NCBI GenBank assembly: GCA_946627905.1
Contig: CAMOVY010000005.1
Coordinates: 1 to 18,918, forward strand
Source: an uncultured Clostridia bacterium
GTDB lineage: Bacteria > Bacillota > Clostridia > Christensenellales > Borkfalkiaceae
Direction of reading: 5' to 3'
Length of the DNA stretch: 18,918 nt
The position numbers and the translations under genes were made by a program. The notes beneath the pieces were generated by a model. The model made no database searches, was not told the origin of the DNA, and saw only the letters and a list, made by a program, of their open reading frames with translations. Below, piece after piece: positions 7,421-15,493 of the stretch (position 1 is the stretch's first letter; each line of letters starts with the position of its first letter).

Positions 7421-8215
7421 ATGGGTAAGATTATTGCTTTTTCAAACCAGAAGGGCGGTGTTGGCAAGACTACGACGTGCGTGAATATGTCCGCATACCT
7501 TGCGCAAAAGGGATATAAAGTTCTTATCGTGGATTTAGACCCGCAGGGCAACGCGACGAGCGGCTTGGGCTTTGCCAAGAGCGACGTTAAAAGTTCCGTG
7601 TATAACGTTATGATAGACGACGCGCCGATAGTCGACGCGGTATATAAGACCTGTGTGGACGGGCTGGACTTGTTGCCTTCGAGCATAGATTTAGCGGGCG
7701 CGGAAGTGGAACTTGTGTATATCAAGGATAGAGAACACGTTTTACAAAAAGTGCTTGAAAAGGCGCGCGAAAGTTATGACTATATAACAATCGACTGTCC
7801 GCCGTCTTTGGGGCTTTTGACAATCAACGCGTTGGCGGCGGCGGATAGTGTGCTTATTCCGATACAGAGCGAATATTACGCGCTGGAAGGTTTAAGCCAA
7901 CTGATGAATACCATAAGGCTTGTCGTAAAACACTTAAATCCGTCGCTTAAAATCGAAGGCGTAGTGCTTACAATGAACGATAACCGCGCCATTATTTCGC
8001 GGCAGATTTCGGAAGAGATAAAAAAGTTTTTCGGCAAGAGCGTGTTTGAAACGGTAATTCCCAGAAACATACGGCTTGCGGAAGCGCCCAGCCACGGCGT
8101 TCCGATAATGCTGCACGATACGCGCTGTTCGGGTGCGAAGGCGTATTTGGCGTTTACCGAAGAATTTATAAATCGCCAGCCTAAAAAAACCAAGGCGGCG
8201 GCAAAACAGGCGTAA
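7421..8215 (+). CDS. parA: ParA/Soj chromosome-partitioning ATPase
   Basis: ParA binds nonspecific DNA when ATP-bound. ParB on parS stimulates its ATPase, which drives origin segregation; Soj homologues also regulate DnaA. The 264 residues have the deviant Walker A KGGVGKTT (11-18), the A' segment VDLDPQGNAT (37-46) and Walker B TIDCPP (123-128). The ATG is preceded by AGAGAG. It lies 63 bp after ftsH and 43 bp before parB, probably co-transcribed with parB. The absence of an N-terminal HTH and the origin-proximal parS cluster mark it as chromosomal rather than plasmid-type. Confidence 0.96.
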   Translation: MGKIIAFSNQKGGVGKTTTCVNMSAYLAQKGYKVLIVDLDPQGNATSGLGFAKSDVKSSVYNVMIDDAPIVDAVYKTCVDGLDLLPSSIDLAGAEVELVYIKDREHVLQKVLEKARESYDYITIDCPPSLGLLTINALAAADSVLIPIQSEYYALEGLSQLMNTIRLVVKHLNPSLKIEGVVLTMNDNRAIISRQISEEIKKFFGKSVFETVIPRNIRLAEAPSHGVPIMLHDTRCSGAKAYLAFTEEFINRQPKKTKAAAKQA

Positions 8216-8258
8216 AACCGACAGGGGTTTTAACATAATTTTTACGGAGAGATGAAAA

Positions 8259-9155
8259 ATGAGACCTAACAGGGGATTAGGAAAAGGACTTTCCGCTCTG
8301 TTTTCGGAGACGGAAGAAGATTACGGCAAAAGTTTGCTGTTCGACGAGAAGGAAGACGCGAAAGCGGTGTCCGAAATAGCCGTTTCGGACATATTCGCAA
8401 ATCCCGACCAGCCGAGAAAGGATTTTGACGAAGACGCTTTAAACGAACTTGCGGCGTCAATCAAAAAGCACGGCGTAATAATGCCGATAATCGTAAACAG
8501 AAGCGGCAACCGCTATATGATAATCGCGGGCGAACGCAGATTCCGTGCATCAAAAATCGCGGGGCTTGATAAAGTACCTGTAATCGTCAAAAACTATGAC
8601 GAACGGCAGATAAAAGAAATTTCGCTTATAGAAAACTTGCAGCGTGAAGACTTAAACCCGATAGAAGCGGCAACCGCTATGCGTTCGCTTATGGACGACT
8701 ACCATTTGTCGCAGGAAGAACTTGCCGACCGTATCGGTAAATCCCGCCCCGCTATCGCCAACACGTTAAGGCTTTTGAATTTACAGGCGGACGTTTTGGA
8801 AATGGTTAAAAGCGGCGAACTGTCCGCAGGGCATGCGAGAACTATCGTTTCCGTTCCCGCGCTCGACCAGAAAAAAATGGCGCACGCGGTGGTAAAAGGC
8901 GGGTTGTCGGTCAGGGCGACCGAAAAAATGGTCAAAGATTATTTCCTTCCGCCCGAAGAGAAAAAGAAGAAGGCAAAAGCCCCGCTTTCCGCCGAACTTA
9001 AAGAACTTATCGGCGACATGCAAAGGGTATTCGGCACTAAAGTCAACGCTATCGGCAACGACAACAAGGGCAGAATTTATATAGATTATTACACGCGCGA
9101 CGATTTGGACAGGCTTTCCGAAATGCTTGAAACGCTTAAAAACAAACAGTTTTAA
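8259..9155 (+). CDS. parB: ParB/Spo0J parS-binding CTPase-type partition protein
   Basis: ParB loads at parS as a clamp, spreads along DNA, recruits SMC and activates ParA. The 298 residues start with the typical RGLGKGLSALF and contain NPDQPRKDF near 48-56. GERRFRAS (91-98) and ENLQRE (125-130) are nucleotide-binding motifs of the ParB/Srx fold. An HTH segment spans about 150-173 with AGHAR (190-194) after it, and a dimerisation domain ends the protein. GGAGAG lies upstream of the ATG. Three parS sites in the same window support its identity. Confidence 0.97.
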   Translation: MRPNRGLGKGLSALFSETEEDYGKSLLFDEKEDAKAVSEIAVSDIFANPDQPRKDFDEDALNELAASIKKHGVIMPIIVNRSGNRYMIIAGERRFRASKIAGLDKVPVIVKNYDERQIKEISLIENLQREDLNPIEAATAMRSLMDDYHLSQEELADRIGKSRPAIANTLRLLNLQADVLEMVKSGELSAGHARTIVSVPALDQKKMAHAVVKGGLSVRATEKMVKDYFLPPEEKKKKAKAPLSAELKELIGDMQRVFGTKVNAIGNDNKGRIYIDYYTRDDLDRLSEMLETLKNKQF

Positions 9156-9220
9156 GTAAAAAGAGTAAGGCAGTTTTGCGTTTGGAACAAAAAAAGTATA
9201 ACGTATAGGAGGAAAAGTGT

Positions 9221-9646
9221 ATGTGGGTTTATATTTGGCTCGGAATTACGGCGGCAGCGCTCGTCATCGAATTTCTGACGACCGAAATGGTCTCCGTATG
9301 GTTTGCTGGCGGCGGGTTCGTCGCTATGCTGCTTGCCGGCGCGGGGCTCGGCTGGTATTTTCACGTTCCCGCGTTTATCGTCGTTTCGTTTACGCTGATG
9401 CTTTGTTTCAGGCGGCTTGTGATGCAAAAACTTAACAAAGGTGAAGTGAAAACCAACGCCGATTCCGTTATCGGTAAAGAATTCGAACTGCTTTCCGATA
9501 TAGGGTTTAACAAAGCGGGTTCTATAAAGGTAAACGGCGTCGTCTGGACGGCGATAGCCGAAGACGAGAAAACGGAAATACCCGCAGGTACTGTCGTCGT
9601 TATCGAAAATATAGAAGGAAATAAATATATTGTAAAGGAGAAATAA
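9221..9646 (+). CDS. NfeD-family membrane protein (short form)
   Basis: The 141 residues have three hydrophobic segments (about 2-20, 24-46 and 49-66). A soluble C-terminal domain from about 80 resembles the OB-fold of NfeD proteins, with VIGKEF near its start and PAGTVVVIENIEG near the end. NfeD proteins pair with SPFH/stomatin proteins, and the next gene is one, starting 2 bp after this stop. A strong AGGAGG lies about 9 nt before the ATG at 9221. A weak promoter-like TTTGCG/TATAAC pair at 9175-9202 may let the pair be transcribed apart from parAB. The precise cellular role is not established from sequence. Confidence 0.87.
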   Translation: MWVYIWLGITAAALVIEFLTTEMVSVWFAGGGFVAMLLAGAGLGWYFHVPAFIVVSFTLMLCFRRLVMQKLNKGEVKTNADSVIGKEFELLSDIGFNKAGSIKVNGVVWTAIAEDEKTEIPAGTVVVIENIEGNKYIVKEK

Positions 9647-9648
9647 TT

Positions 9649-10527
9649 ATGTCGTCAACTTTAATTGTTTTGATTGTTCTTGCCGCCATCGTGTTTATTA
9701 TACTCGTTGCGTCGATTAAAATCGTACGCCAGTCCACGGCGGTAATCGTCGAAAGACTCGGTAAATTCCACCGTCTTTTAAATACGGGTATTCACTTTAT
9801 AATTCCGTTTATTGATAAAAGCGTGGGCGGACCGATATCTTTAAAAGAACGCGTGGCGGACTTTGCGCCGCAACCCGTTATCACCAAAGATAACGTTACC
9901 ATGCAGATAGATACCGTAGTGTACTATCAGGTAACCGACGCAAAACTGTTCACGTACGGCGTGGAAAACCCCATTAAAGCGATAGAAAATCTTACCGCAA
10001 CCACTTTAAGAAACCTTGTCGGCGAGTTGGAACTCGACGGCACGCTTACTTCGAGAGATACCGTAAACAGTAAAATGCGTATCATTTTGGACGAAGCGAC
10101 CGACCCGTGGGGCATTAAAATCAACCGTGTGGAACTTAAAAACATTTTGCCGCCCAAAGATATTCAGCAGGCGATGGAAAAGCAGATGCGCGCCGAGCGC
10201 GAACGTCGCGAATCCATTTTGAAAGCCGAAGGCGAAAAGCGCAGTAATATTCTCGTCGCGGAAGGTGAAAAAGAAGCGATGATTCTGCGCGCGGAAGCGA
10301 AGAAAGCGGCGGTTATCGCGGAAGCAGAAGGTACGGCGACCGCAATAAAGATGATAAACGACGCAAACCCCAACGCGGCATATCTTACGCTTAAAGGCTA
10401 CGACGCGTTAAAGGTTATGGCGGACGGGCAAGCGACCAAGATAATAGTGCCGAGTGAAATTCAGAACATTACGGGACTTTTGGCAAGTCTTAAAGCGGTT
10501 GTGGAGAAAGAAAAACCCGAAAAATAA
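9649..10527 (+). CDS. SPFH/band 7 (paraslipin, QmcA-like) membrane scaffold protein
   Basis: The protein has 292 residues with one N-terminal membrane segment (about 4-26), followed by an SPFH domain. Typical paraslipin sequence includes VIVERLGKF (33-41) and ITKDNVTMQIDTVVYYQV, then a long charged helical region rich in Glu, Ala and Arg (about 175-235). Such proteins form membrane-associated oligomers that organise membrane domains and often influence proteases; FtsH in this window is a plausible functional neighbour, but that is inference. AAAGGAG lies just before the ATG. It is tightly coupled to the nfeD gene (2-bp gap). Confidence 0.92.
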   Translation: MSSTLIVLIVLAAIVFIILVASIKIVRQSTAVIVERLGKFHRLLNTGIHFIIPFIDKSVGGPISLKERVADFAPQPVITKDNVTMQIDTVVYYQVTDAKLFTYGVENPIKAIENLTATTLRNLVGELELDGTLTSRDTVNSKMRIILDEATDPWGIKINRVELKNILPPKDIQQAMEKQMRAERERRESILKAEGEKRSNILVAEGEKEAMILRAEAKKAAVIAEAEGTATAIKMINDANPNAAYLTLKGYDALKVMADGQATKIIVPSEIQNITGLLASLKAVVEKEKPEK

Positions 10528-10537
10528 AGGCAGTTTG

Positions 10538-10571
10538 TTTTCCGCCCGCTAAAGTTCAAGCGGGCGGAAAA
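10538..10571. repeat. GC-rich perfect stem-loop between the SPFH gene and the DUF2156-GNAT gene
   Basis: TTTTCCGCCCGCT (10538-10550) pairs perfectly with AGCGGGCGGAAAA (10559-10571), with an 8-nt loop. It ends 11 nt before the next ATG. The next bases include a TTTT run after GCG, so it may act as a weak terminator for the nfeD pair. Its 3' arm also holds the only purine-rich sequence (GGGCGGAAAA) near the next start, so it could limit translation there. Confidence 0.65.
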
Positions 10572-10582
10572 GCGTTTTACTT

Positions 10583-11971
10583 ATGATAACTTTAACAAAA
10601 CTCGGCAAAAATGTGGATATACTCCGCCCGTTTTTTTCTCGCTACGGCGGAGTTTTTAACGACTTGACGCTTGGCACGAAATATATGTGGGGCGACGAGT
10701 TCGGTATAGAATACGCAATCTTAAGCGGCACGCTTATTATGCGCGAAACGTATAATGGTCGCGCGTCTTTTTATTATCCTATGGGGGAAAACGTAAATAT
10801 CGCGCTTTCCGCTATAGAAGAATACTGCAAGGGAACGGGCGCGGATATGGTTTTCCGTTGTCTTAACGAAAAGCAGGCGCAAGCGCTTTCCGAAAGGTAC
10901 GTAGGGGCAAAAATCAACAATCTTCGCGACTGGAGCGATTATATTTACCCCGCGGAACAGTTTAAAACCTACGCGGGTAAAAAACTTTCGGGGCAAAGAA
11001 ACCACGTAAACAAATTTAAAAAACTTTATTCCGACTATAAGGTTAATTTTATAACTAAAACGGATATTCCGCGCATAAAAGAGTTTTTAAAAGAGTACGA
11101 AAAGGAAAACGTATTAGACGGCTTAGCAAATGATGAAGAAGAGCGCGTTTACGGGCTTTTAGATAATATGCAATATCTTAAACAGTTCGGGATATTTATT
11201 ACCGTGGGCGGTAAAATTATTTCCCTGTCCGTAGGCGAAATTTTGGGCGAAACGCTGTTCGTTCACGTAGAAAAAGGTCTAAAAGAATACGTCGGAGTGT
11301 ACCCCTTGACCGCGCAGGAATTTGCAAAAGCGTTTGCCACGGACGGCGTAAAGAATATAAACCGTGAAGAAGACTGCGGAGATGAAGGCTTGCGCGTTTC
11401 TAAAACGCAGTACCACCCGTCGGAGATAAAACCGAAATATTATCTGACGGCAAACTCGTCGTTTTCGCTTATAACCCCGCCCGTGGAAATTAAAACGGAG
11501 CGGCTTAACATTACCGATATTTCCGAAAAGGACAAAAACGATTACGCCGCGCTTTATCGGGACGATAAAGTAAACGAGTTTTACGGGTACGACTATCGGG
11601 CTGATTTAGGCGACAACACCCCCGACGGCGACTACTTTTTTAAGTTTATGCAAGCGCTTAAAAATAAAAAGGAAGAATATTCGTTTGCCGTAAGGTTAAA
11701 CGGCAAAATGATAGGGGAAATCGTCTTTTATAATTTCGGATATTTTGGGGAAACGGAAATAGGTTTCAGGTTTTTTACCGAGTATCAGGGCAAAGGCTAC
11801 GCTATAGAGAGCGTAAAAGCGGCGATAGAGTATGCGTTTAACGTGGGATTTAAAAAAATAAAAAGCAGGCATTTTAAAGAAAATGCCCGCTCTGAAAAAC
11901 TTATCTTAAAACTTGGGTTCACTAAAACGCGCGAAGACGAAACGCATAGGTTTTACGAACTTAAAAAGTAA
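10583..11971 (+). CDS. Two-domain protein: DUF2156 (LPG-synthase-C-like) plus GNAT acetyltransferase
   Basis: Residues 1 to about 300 look like the DUF2156 family, related to the catalytic part of lysyl-phosphatidylglycerol synthases. They contain TKYMWGDEFGI near 32-42, the basic segment GKKLSGQRNHVNKF (132-145) and DGLANDEEER. Residues about 301-462 are a RimJ/RimL-type GNAT domain starting IKTERLNITDIS, with the acetyl-CoA loop QGKGYA (402-407) and a C-terminal ARSEKLILKLGF. No membrane segments are seen, so it is cytoplasmic and differs from full MprF. Possible roles are aminoacyl or acyl transfer and protein or small-molecule acetylation; the substrate cannot be told. No clear Shine-Dalgarno is visible, and a strong hairpin lies just upstream. 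It ends 5 bp from the convergent coaE. Confidence 0.82.
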   Translation: MITLTKLGKNVDILRPFFSRYGGVFNDLTLGTKYMWGDEFGIEYAILSGTLIMRETYNGRASFYYPMGENVNIALSAIEEYCKGTGADMVFRCLNEKQAQALSERYVGAKINNLRDWSDYIYPAEQFKTYAGKKLSGQRNHVNKFKKLYSDYKVNFITKTDIPRIKEFLKEYEKENVLDGLANDEEERVYGLLDNMQYLKQFGIFITVGGKIISLSVGEILGETLFVHVEKGLKEYVGVYPLTAQEFAKAFATDGVKNINREEDCGDEGLRVSKTQYHPSEIKPKYYLTANSSFSLITPPVEIKTERLNITDISEKDKNDYAALYRDDKVNEFYGYDYRADLGDNTPDGDYFFKFMQALKNKKEEYSFAVRLNGKMIGEIVFYNFGYFGETEIGFRFFTEYQGKGYAIESVKAAIEYAFNVGFKKIKSRHFKENARSEKLILKLGFTKTREDETHRFYELKK

Positions 11972-11976
11972 AAAAT

Positions 11977-12558
11977 CTAAAATTCTTTAACGGCTTTTAT
12001 AACGGCGGCGGCAAGGTCTGACTTTTCGCCGTCGTTTTTTATTACCGTAAATGCGGAAAGGTCTTTTTTATCGTAATCGAATTGCGCGTTTATGCGCGCC
12101 GCGATTTCTTCTTCGGAAAGATTAGAACGCTTTTTTACCGCGGCTATTCTCGCGCTTTTATCGCGCGTTATAACGATAATTTTATCGAAAGCGCTTTGCG
12201 CGTCGTTTTCAAATAAAAGCGGCACTTCCACTATGACTACCTTGTTTTTTTCCGCGTGTTTTTTTGCGCGGCGCATCGCGACGGCAAAAGTTTCTTGCGT
12301 TAAAAACTCGTTTAAAAACGCGTACTTTTGTTTGTCTGAAAAGACGATGCGTGCAATTTCTTTTTTATCGGCTTTTAAAAATAGTTTGCCCTTTATTGCG
12401 GACGGAAACTCCGCGCGCAGGTTTTCAAGCGTTTTGCGGCGGCGGTAAAGTTCGCGCGTTATATCGTCGCAACTTATCGTTTTATATCCGTTTTTTTTCA
12501 AAGCGGCAAGCGCCGCGGATTTGCCGCTACCTATCCCGCCCGTTAAACCGATTATCAT
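11977..12558 (-). CDS. coaE: Dephospho-CoA kinase CoaE
   Basis: CoaE phosphorylates the 3'-hydroxyl of dephospho-CoA, the last step of coenzyme A synthesis. The 193 residues begin with the P-loop GGIGSGKS (7-14). The family DD motif lies near residue 31 (CDDITREL), followed by LLFEND in the middle and SNLSEEEIAARINAQF near the end. The length is normal. It lies 9 bp after the polA stop on the same strand, the common polA-coaE arrangement. It is almost certainly translated from the polA message. Confidence 0.95.
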   Translation of the reverse strand: MIIGLTGGIGSGKSAALAALKKNGYKTISCDDITRELYRRRKTLENLRAEFPSAIKGKLFLKADKKEIARIVFSDKQKYAFLNEFLTQETFAVAMRRAKKHAEKNKVVIVEVPLLFENDAQSAFDKIIVITRDKSARIAAVKKRSNLSEEEIAARINAQFDYDKKDLSAFTVIKNDGEKSDLAAAVIKAVKEF

Positions 12559-12567
12559 TTTTTCACC

Positions 12568-15123
12568 TTACTTTGCGTCGAACCACGTTTTGCCGCTGCC
12601 TACTGAAACGGTGAGCGGTACGGCAAGTTTAACTGCGTTTTCCATTTCTTCGACGAGAATTTTTTGCACTTGTTTCTCTTCCGAAATAAAAGCGTCGATT
12701 ATCAGTTCGTCGTGTATCTGTAGTATTAGTTCGGATTTTAAGTTTTCTTTTTTTAGCCTGTTATAAACGCCGAGCATGGCAAGTTTGATTATGTCCGCGC
12801 TGCTGCCTTGAAGCGGCATATTCATTGCGGCGCGTTCCCCGAAACTGCGCAGGGCAAAGTTATTAGAGTGTATTTCGCGGATATAACGCCTACGCCCCAG
12901 CATGGTTATCGAATAGCCCGTTTGCTTTGCAAACTCCACGTTTTTATTCATATACTCTTTGACTTCGGGATACTCTTTAAAGTACGCGTCAATGTAGCCC
13001 TTTGCCTTAAACGGCGGGATTTTAAGATTTTTTGCAAGTCCGAATTCGCTTATACCGTAAATTATGCCGAAGTTTACCGCTTTTGCACTACCGCGCATTT
13101 TCGACGACACGTCTTCCGTTTTAACACCAAAGACCTTTGCGGCCGTCGCCGTGTGAATATCCTTGCCCGAATTAAACGCGTCTATAAGCCCTTTGCACCC
13201 CGAAAACGCCGCCAAAAGCCGCAACTCTATCTGCGAATAGTCGGCGCTTATCAAAATTCTGTCTTCGGACTTCGGCACGAAAAACTTTCTTAATTCCCGC
13301 CCTTCTTCGTCGCGCACGGGGATATTCTGCAAGTTGGGCTCTTTAGAAGAAAGTCTGCCCGTCGCCGTAGTCGTTTGGTTAAAAGAAGTGTGGATAAGCC
13401 CCGTTTTGCGGTCGATAAGCGGCTTAAACCCTTCTACGTAAGTGGAGTTGAGTTTTTGTACTTTGCGGTAATTCAATATAAGCGGCACTATGGGGTGTGC
13501 GGACTCTAACGCTTCTAAAACATCCGCACCCGTAGAATAGCCCGTCTTGGTCTTTTTACCTTTGCCTATTTTAAGTTTGTCGAATAACACTTCGCCTAGT
13601 TGCTTGGGGGAATTGACGTTTAAAGTTTCATCGCCAGCGTATTCGCGTATCTGTTTTTCGTATTCGGCGGCGATTTTACTGTACTTTTCGCCAATCTCGT
13701 TAAGCGCGTAAAAGTCAACTTTAAAGCCGGAGTTTTCCATAGCGTACAGCACGTCCGACAGCGGCAATTCCACGTCGGTATAGAGTTTAGAAACTTTTTC
13801 GCTTTCAAGTTTCTCCGTAAGTTTTTCGTATATCGCAAACAGCGAACAGGCGGGGGTTTTTAAGTCGTAGCCGTATTCTTCTATTACTTCAAAAACCGTT
13901 TCCGCTCTTCCCGTAAAGTCGGTAAGGTATTTCATTATAGAAACGTCGTCCGCCGCCGCGGCAAGTTCTATATTGTAGCCGTAAAGCAGGTGCTTTAGTT
14001 CTTTTTTATCGAACGTTATAAGTTTTTTGCCGCCGCAGAACAGGTCTTTTACGCCGCTTAAAACCGCCGAAAGGGAAAACCCGTCGCCCAAAAGCGTTTG
14101 GTTTATATTGTAAACATATTCGGTTTTCCCGTCAGAAAGGTTTACCGCCGTTTTGGAAAAGCAAACGGCGACTTTGTCGGCGGCGCTTGTAAACTGCGGA
14201 AGCGTAGGTTCTTTTGCAACTACAACGGTGGGCGCAAATTTTTCCGCTTTTTGCGGTGCGGCGGCTGCGCTTTCAAACAGTTCCGCTTTTTGGTATAACG
14301 ATTTAAATTCCAACGCCACGAACTTTGTTTTTACGTCCTGAGAAAAAGTTTTAGGCACGCGCAAATCTTTGAGCGTAAACGGCAAATCGCAGTTTGTGTT
14401 TATCGTGGCAAGGGTGTAGGAAAGATACGCGGTTTCTTTTTCGGCGGCAAGTTTTTCTTTTAATTTTCCGCCGACGTCGTCGATATTTTGGTATACTCCG
14501 TCAAGCGAGCCGTATTTTTCAAGCAGAGTTTTCGCGGTCTTTTCGCCTATGCCGGAAACGCCGGGGATATTGTCCGAAGCGTCGCCCATAAGCGCTTTTA
14601 AATCTATTATCTGTGCGGGGGAAAGCCCCGTCTTCTCCTTAAAGTTATCAAGGGTTAAAACGTCTACGTCGGTTATGCCGCGCTTGGTAAAATGCACTTC
14701 GGTAGTGCTGTCAACAAGTTGAAAGGAATCCCTGTCGCCCGTGATTATTACCGACTGTACGTCGGGGTTTTTGGCAAGCGTGCCGATAATGTCGTCCGCT
14801 TCAAACCCTTCTTTTTCCACGATGCGGATATTCATAAGGGTAAGAATTTCTTTTAGCAGGGGAATTTGCGGGCGCAATTCTTCTGGCATAGGTTTGCGCG
14901 TAGCCTTGTAGCCGTCGTACATTTTGTGGCGGAAGGTAGGCGCTTTCAAGTCGAAAGCGACTGCGGCATAGTCGGGCTTTATTTCCGACAGGGTTTTTAT
15001 AAACATAGTCAAAAACCCGAAAACACCGTTCGTGTAAATTCCGTCCTTGGTGGAAAGTAGCGGCATGGCGTAAAACGCGCGGTTTATTAAACTGTTGCCG
15101 TCAATAAGCACTAATTTTTCCAT
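12568..15123 (-). CDS. polA: DNA polymerase I with degenerate 3'-5' exonuclease domain
   Basis: PolA fills gaps and removes RNA primers. The 851 residues comprise a 5'-3' exonuclease domain with DGNSLINRAF (8-17), EADD (108-111), GDRD (129-132) and GDASDNIPG (180-188). The middle domain (about 300-470) lacks the catalytic DxE and other carboxylates of a proofreading exonuclease. The C-terminal polymerase domain has motif A DYSQIELR near 628, motif B RGSAKAVNFGIIYG and motif C QIHDELI near 803-809. A strong GAGGGGGT lies before the ATG at 15121-15123 on the minus strand. Loss of proofreading residues is common in Bacillota PolA. The minus-strand upstream region contains TATAAT at 15165-15170 without a convincing -35 at normal spacing. 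Confidence 0.97.
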   Translation of the reverse strand: MEKLVLIDGNSLINRAFYAMPLLSTKDGIYTNGVFGFLTMFIKTLSEIKPDYAAVAFDLKAPTFRHKMYDGYKATRKPMPEELRPQIPLLKEILTLMNIRIVEKEGFEADDIIGTLAKNPDVQSVIITGDRDSFQLVDSTTEVHFTKRGITDVDVLTLDNFKEKTGLSPAQIIDLKALMGDASDNIPGVSGIGEKTAKTLLEKYGSLDGVYQNIDDVGGKLKEKLAAEKETAYLSYTLATINTNCDLPFTLKDLRVPKTFSQDVKTKFVALEFKSLYQKAELFESAAAAPQKAEKFAPTVVVAKEPTLPQFTSAADKVAVCFSKTAVNLSDGKTEYVYNINQTLLGDGFSLSAVLSGVKDLFCGGKKLITFDKKELKHLLYGYNIELAAAADDVSIMKYLTDFTGRAETVFEVIEEYGYDLKTPACSLFAIYEKLTEKLESEKVSKLYTDVELPLSDVLYAMENSGFKVDFYALNEIGEKYSKIAAEYEKQIREYAGDETLNVNSPKQLGEVLFDKLKIGKGKKTKTGYSTGADVLEALESAHPIVPLILNYRKVQKLNSTYVEGFKPLIDRKTGLIHTSFNQTTTATGRLSSKEPNLQNIPVRDEEGRELRKFFVPKSEDRILISADYSQIELRLLAAFSGCKGLIDAFNSGKDIHTATAAKVFGVKTEDVSSKMRGSAKAVNFGIIYGISEFGLAKNLKIPPFKAKGYIDAYFKEYPEVKEYMNKNVEFAKQTGYSITMLGRRRYIREIHSNNFALRSFGERAAMNMPLQGSSADIIKLAMLGVYNRLKKENLKSELILQIHDELIIDAFISEEKQVQKILVEEMENAVKLAVPLTVSVGSGKTWFDAK

Positions 15124-15140
15124 AACCCCCTCGAATATGC

Positions 15141-15169
15141 TTGCGAAAACAAAAAAAGTGTGCTATTAT
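15141..15169 (+). promoter_or_regulatory. Candidate promoter for tRNA-Leu
   Basis: TTGCGA (15141-15146) and TATTAT (15164-15169) are 17 nt apart and point to the tRNA about 97 bp away. The -10 overlaps a TATAAT read on the opposite strand for polA, and lies in a TGCTAT/ATAGCA inverted repeat. The long distance to the tRNA makes this a moderate call. Confidence 0.4.
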
Positions 15170-15265
15170 ATAGCAAGCGGAAAGAGACAAATATTGTAAT
15201 TATAATAATTGTAGCACAAAAACGGTTAAAAATACAGATAATTTCCGTAAAAATCGAAATAAAAC

Positions 15266-15352
15266 GCCAAAGTGGTGAAATTGGCAGACGCGCCGGACTC
15301 AAAATCCGGTGGTAGCGATACCGTGCGGGTTCAAGTCCCGCCTTTGGCACCA
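15266..15352 (+). tRNA. tRNA-Leu (anticodon CAA)
   Basis: The 87-nt gene folds as a class II tRNA. The acceptor arm is GCCAAAG/CTTTGGC, followed by discriminator A and an encoded CCA. The anticodon stem CCGGA/TCCGG (15293-15309) holds loop CTCAAAA with anticodon CAA (15300-15302), reading UUG. A long variable arm follows, then the T-arm GCGGG-TTCAAGT-CCCGC. The sequence is intact. Its 3' end borders an integrase gene, so it is the probable attachment gene for the element to its right. Confidence 0.97.
15330..15352 (+). other. Presumed left attachment-site core at tRNA-Leu 3' end
   Basis: Tyrosine recombinases that sit next to a tRNA gene usually recombine within its 3' half, restoring the tRNA. 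The T-arm and acceptor 3' strand here are the likely core. The matching copy at the right end of the element is outside the window, so the exact limits are unknown. Confidence 0.4.
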
Positions 15353-15371
15353 AAACGGGTGATTTTGCCCC

Positions 15372-15400
15372 AAAAACGGGCGAAAAAGCCCGTTTTTTTT
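15372..15400 (+). terminator. Rho-independent terminator after tRNA-Leu
   Basis: AAAAACGGGC (15372-15381) pairs with GCCCGTTTTT (15388-15397) and continues into more T residues. It lies 20 bp beyond the tRNA CCA. If integration occurs in the tRNA 3' end, this terminator is element DNA replacing the original one. Confidence 0.8.
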
Positions 15401-15429
15401 GCGTTTTTTTGATAAAAAAAGCCCGTTTT

Positions 15430-15451
15430 AGGTGTCAAAAAGGTGTCAAAA
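15430..15451. repeat. Tandem 11-bp direct repeat AGGTGTCAAAA, candidate integrase arm sites
   Basis: AGGTGTCAAAA occurs at 15430-15440 and again directly at 15441-15451. The pair lies between the presumed attachment core and the integrase gene. Short directly repeated arm-type sites bound by the N-terminal domain of tyrosine integrases are typical at this place. The role is inferred. Confidence 0.5.
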
Positions 15452-15493
15452 GCCCTTTTTTCGCTAGGTTTTTCCTTGCGGTTTATCCGTAAA

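Noticed and set aside
7003..7725. 240-codon minus-strand frame across the end of ftsH and start of parA
   Set aside because: It is antisense to two well-identified genes, and its Ser/Leu-rich composition is typical of a reverse-strand shadow.
12568..15123. polA as a damaged gene because of missing proofreading residues
   Set aside because: The frame is intact and full length, and loss of the 3'-5' exonuclease carboxylates is a known feature of many Bacillota PolA proteins.
15430..15451. CRISPR-like repeat
   Set aside because: There are only two directly adjacent 11-bp copies with no spacer; no CRISPR array was seen anywhere.
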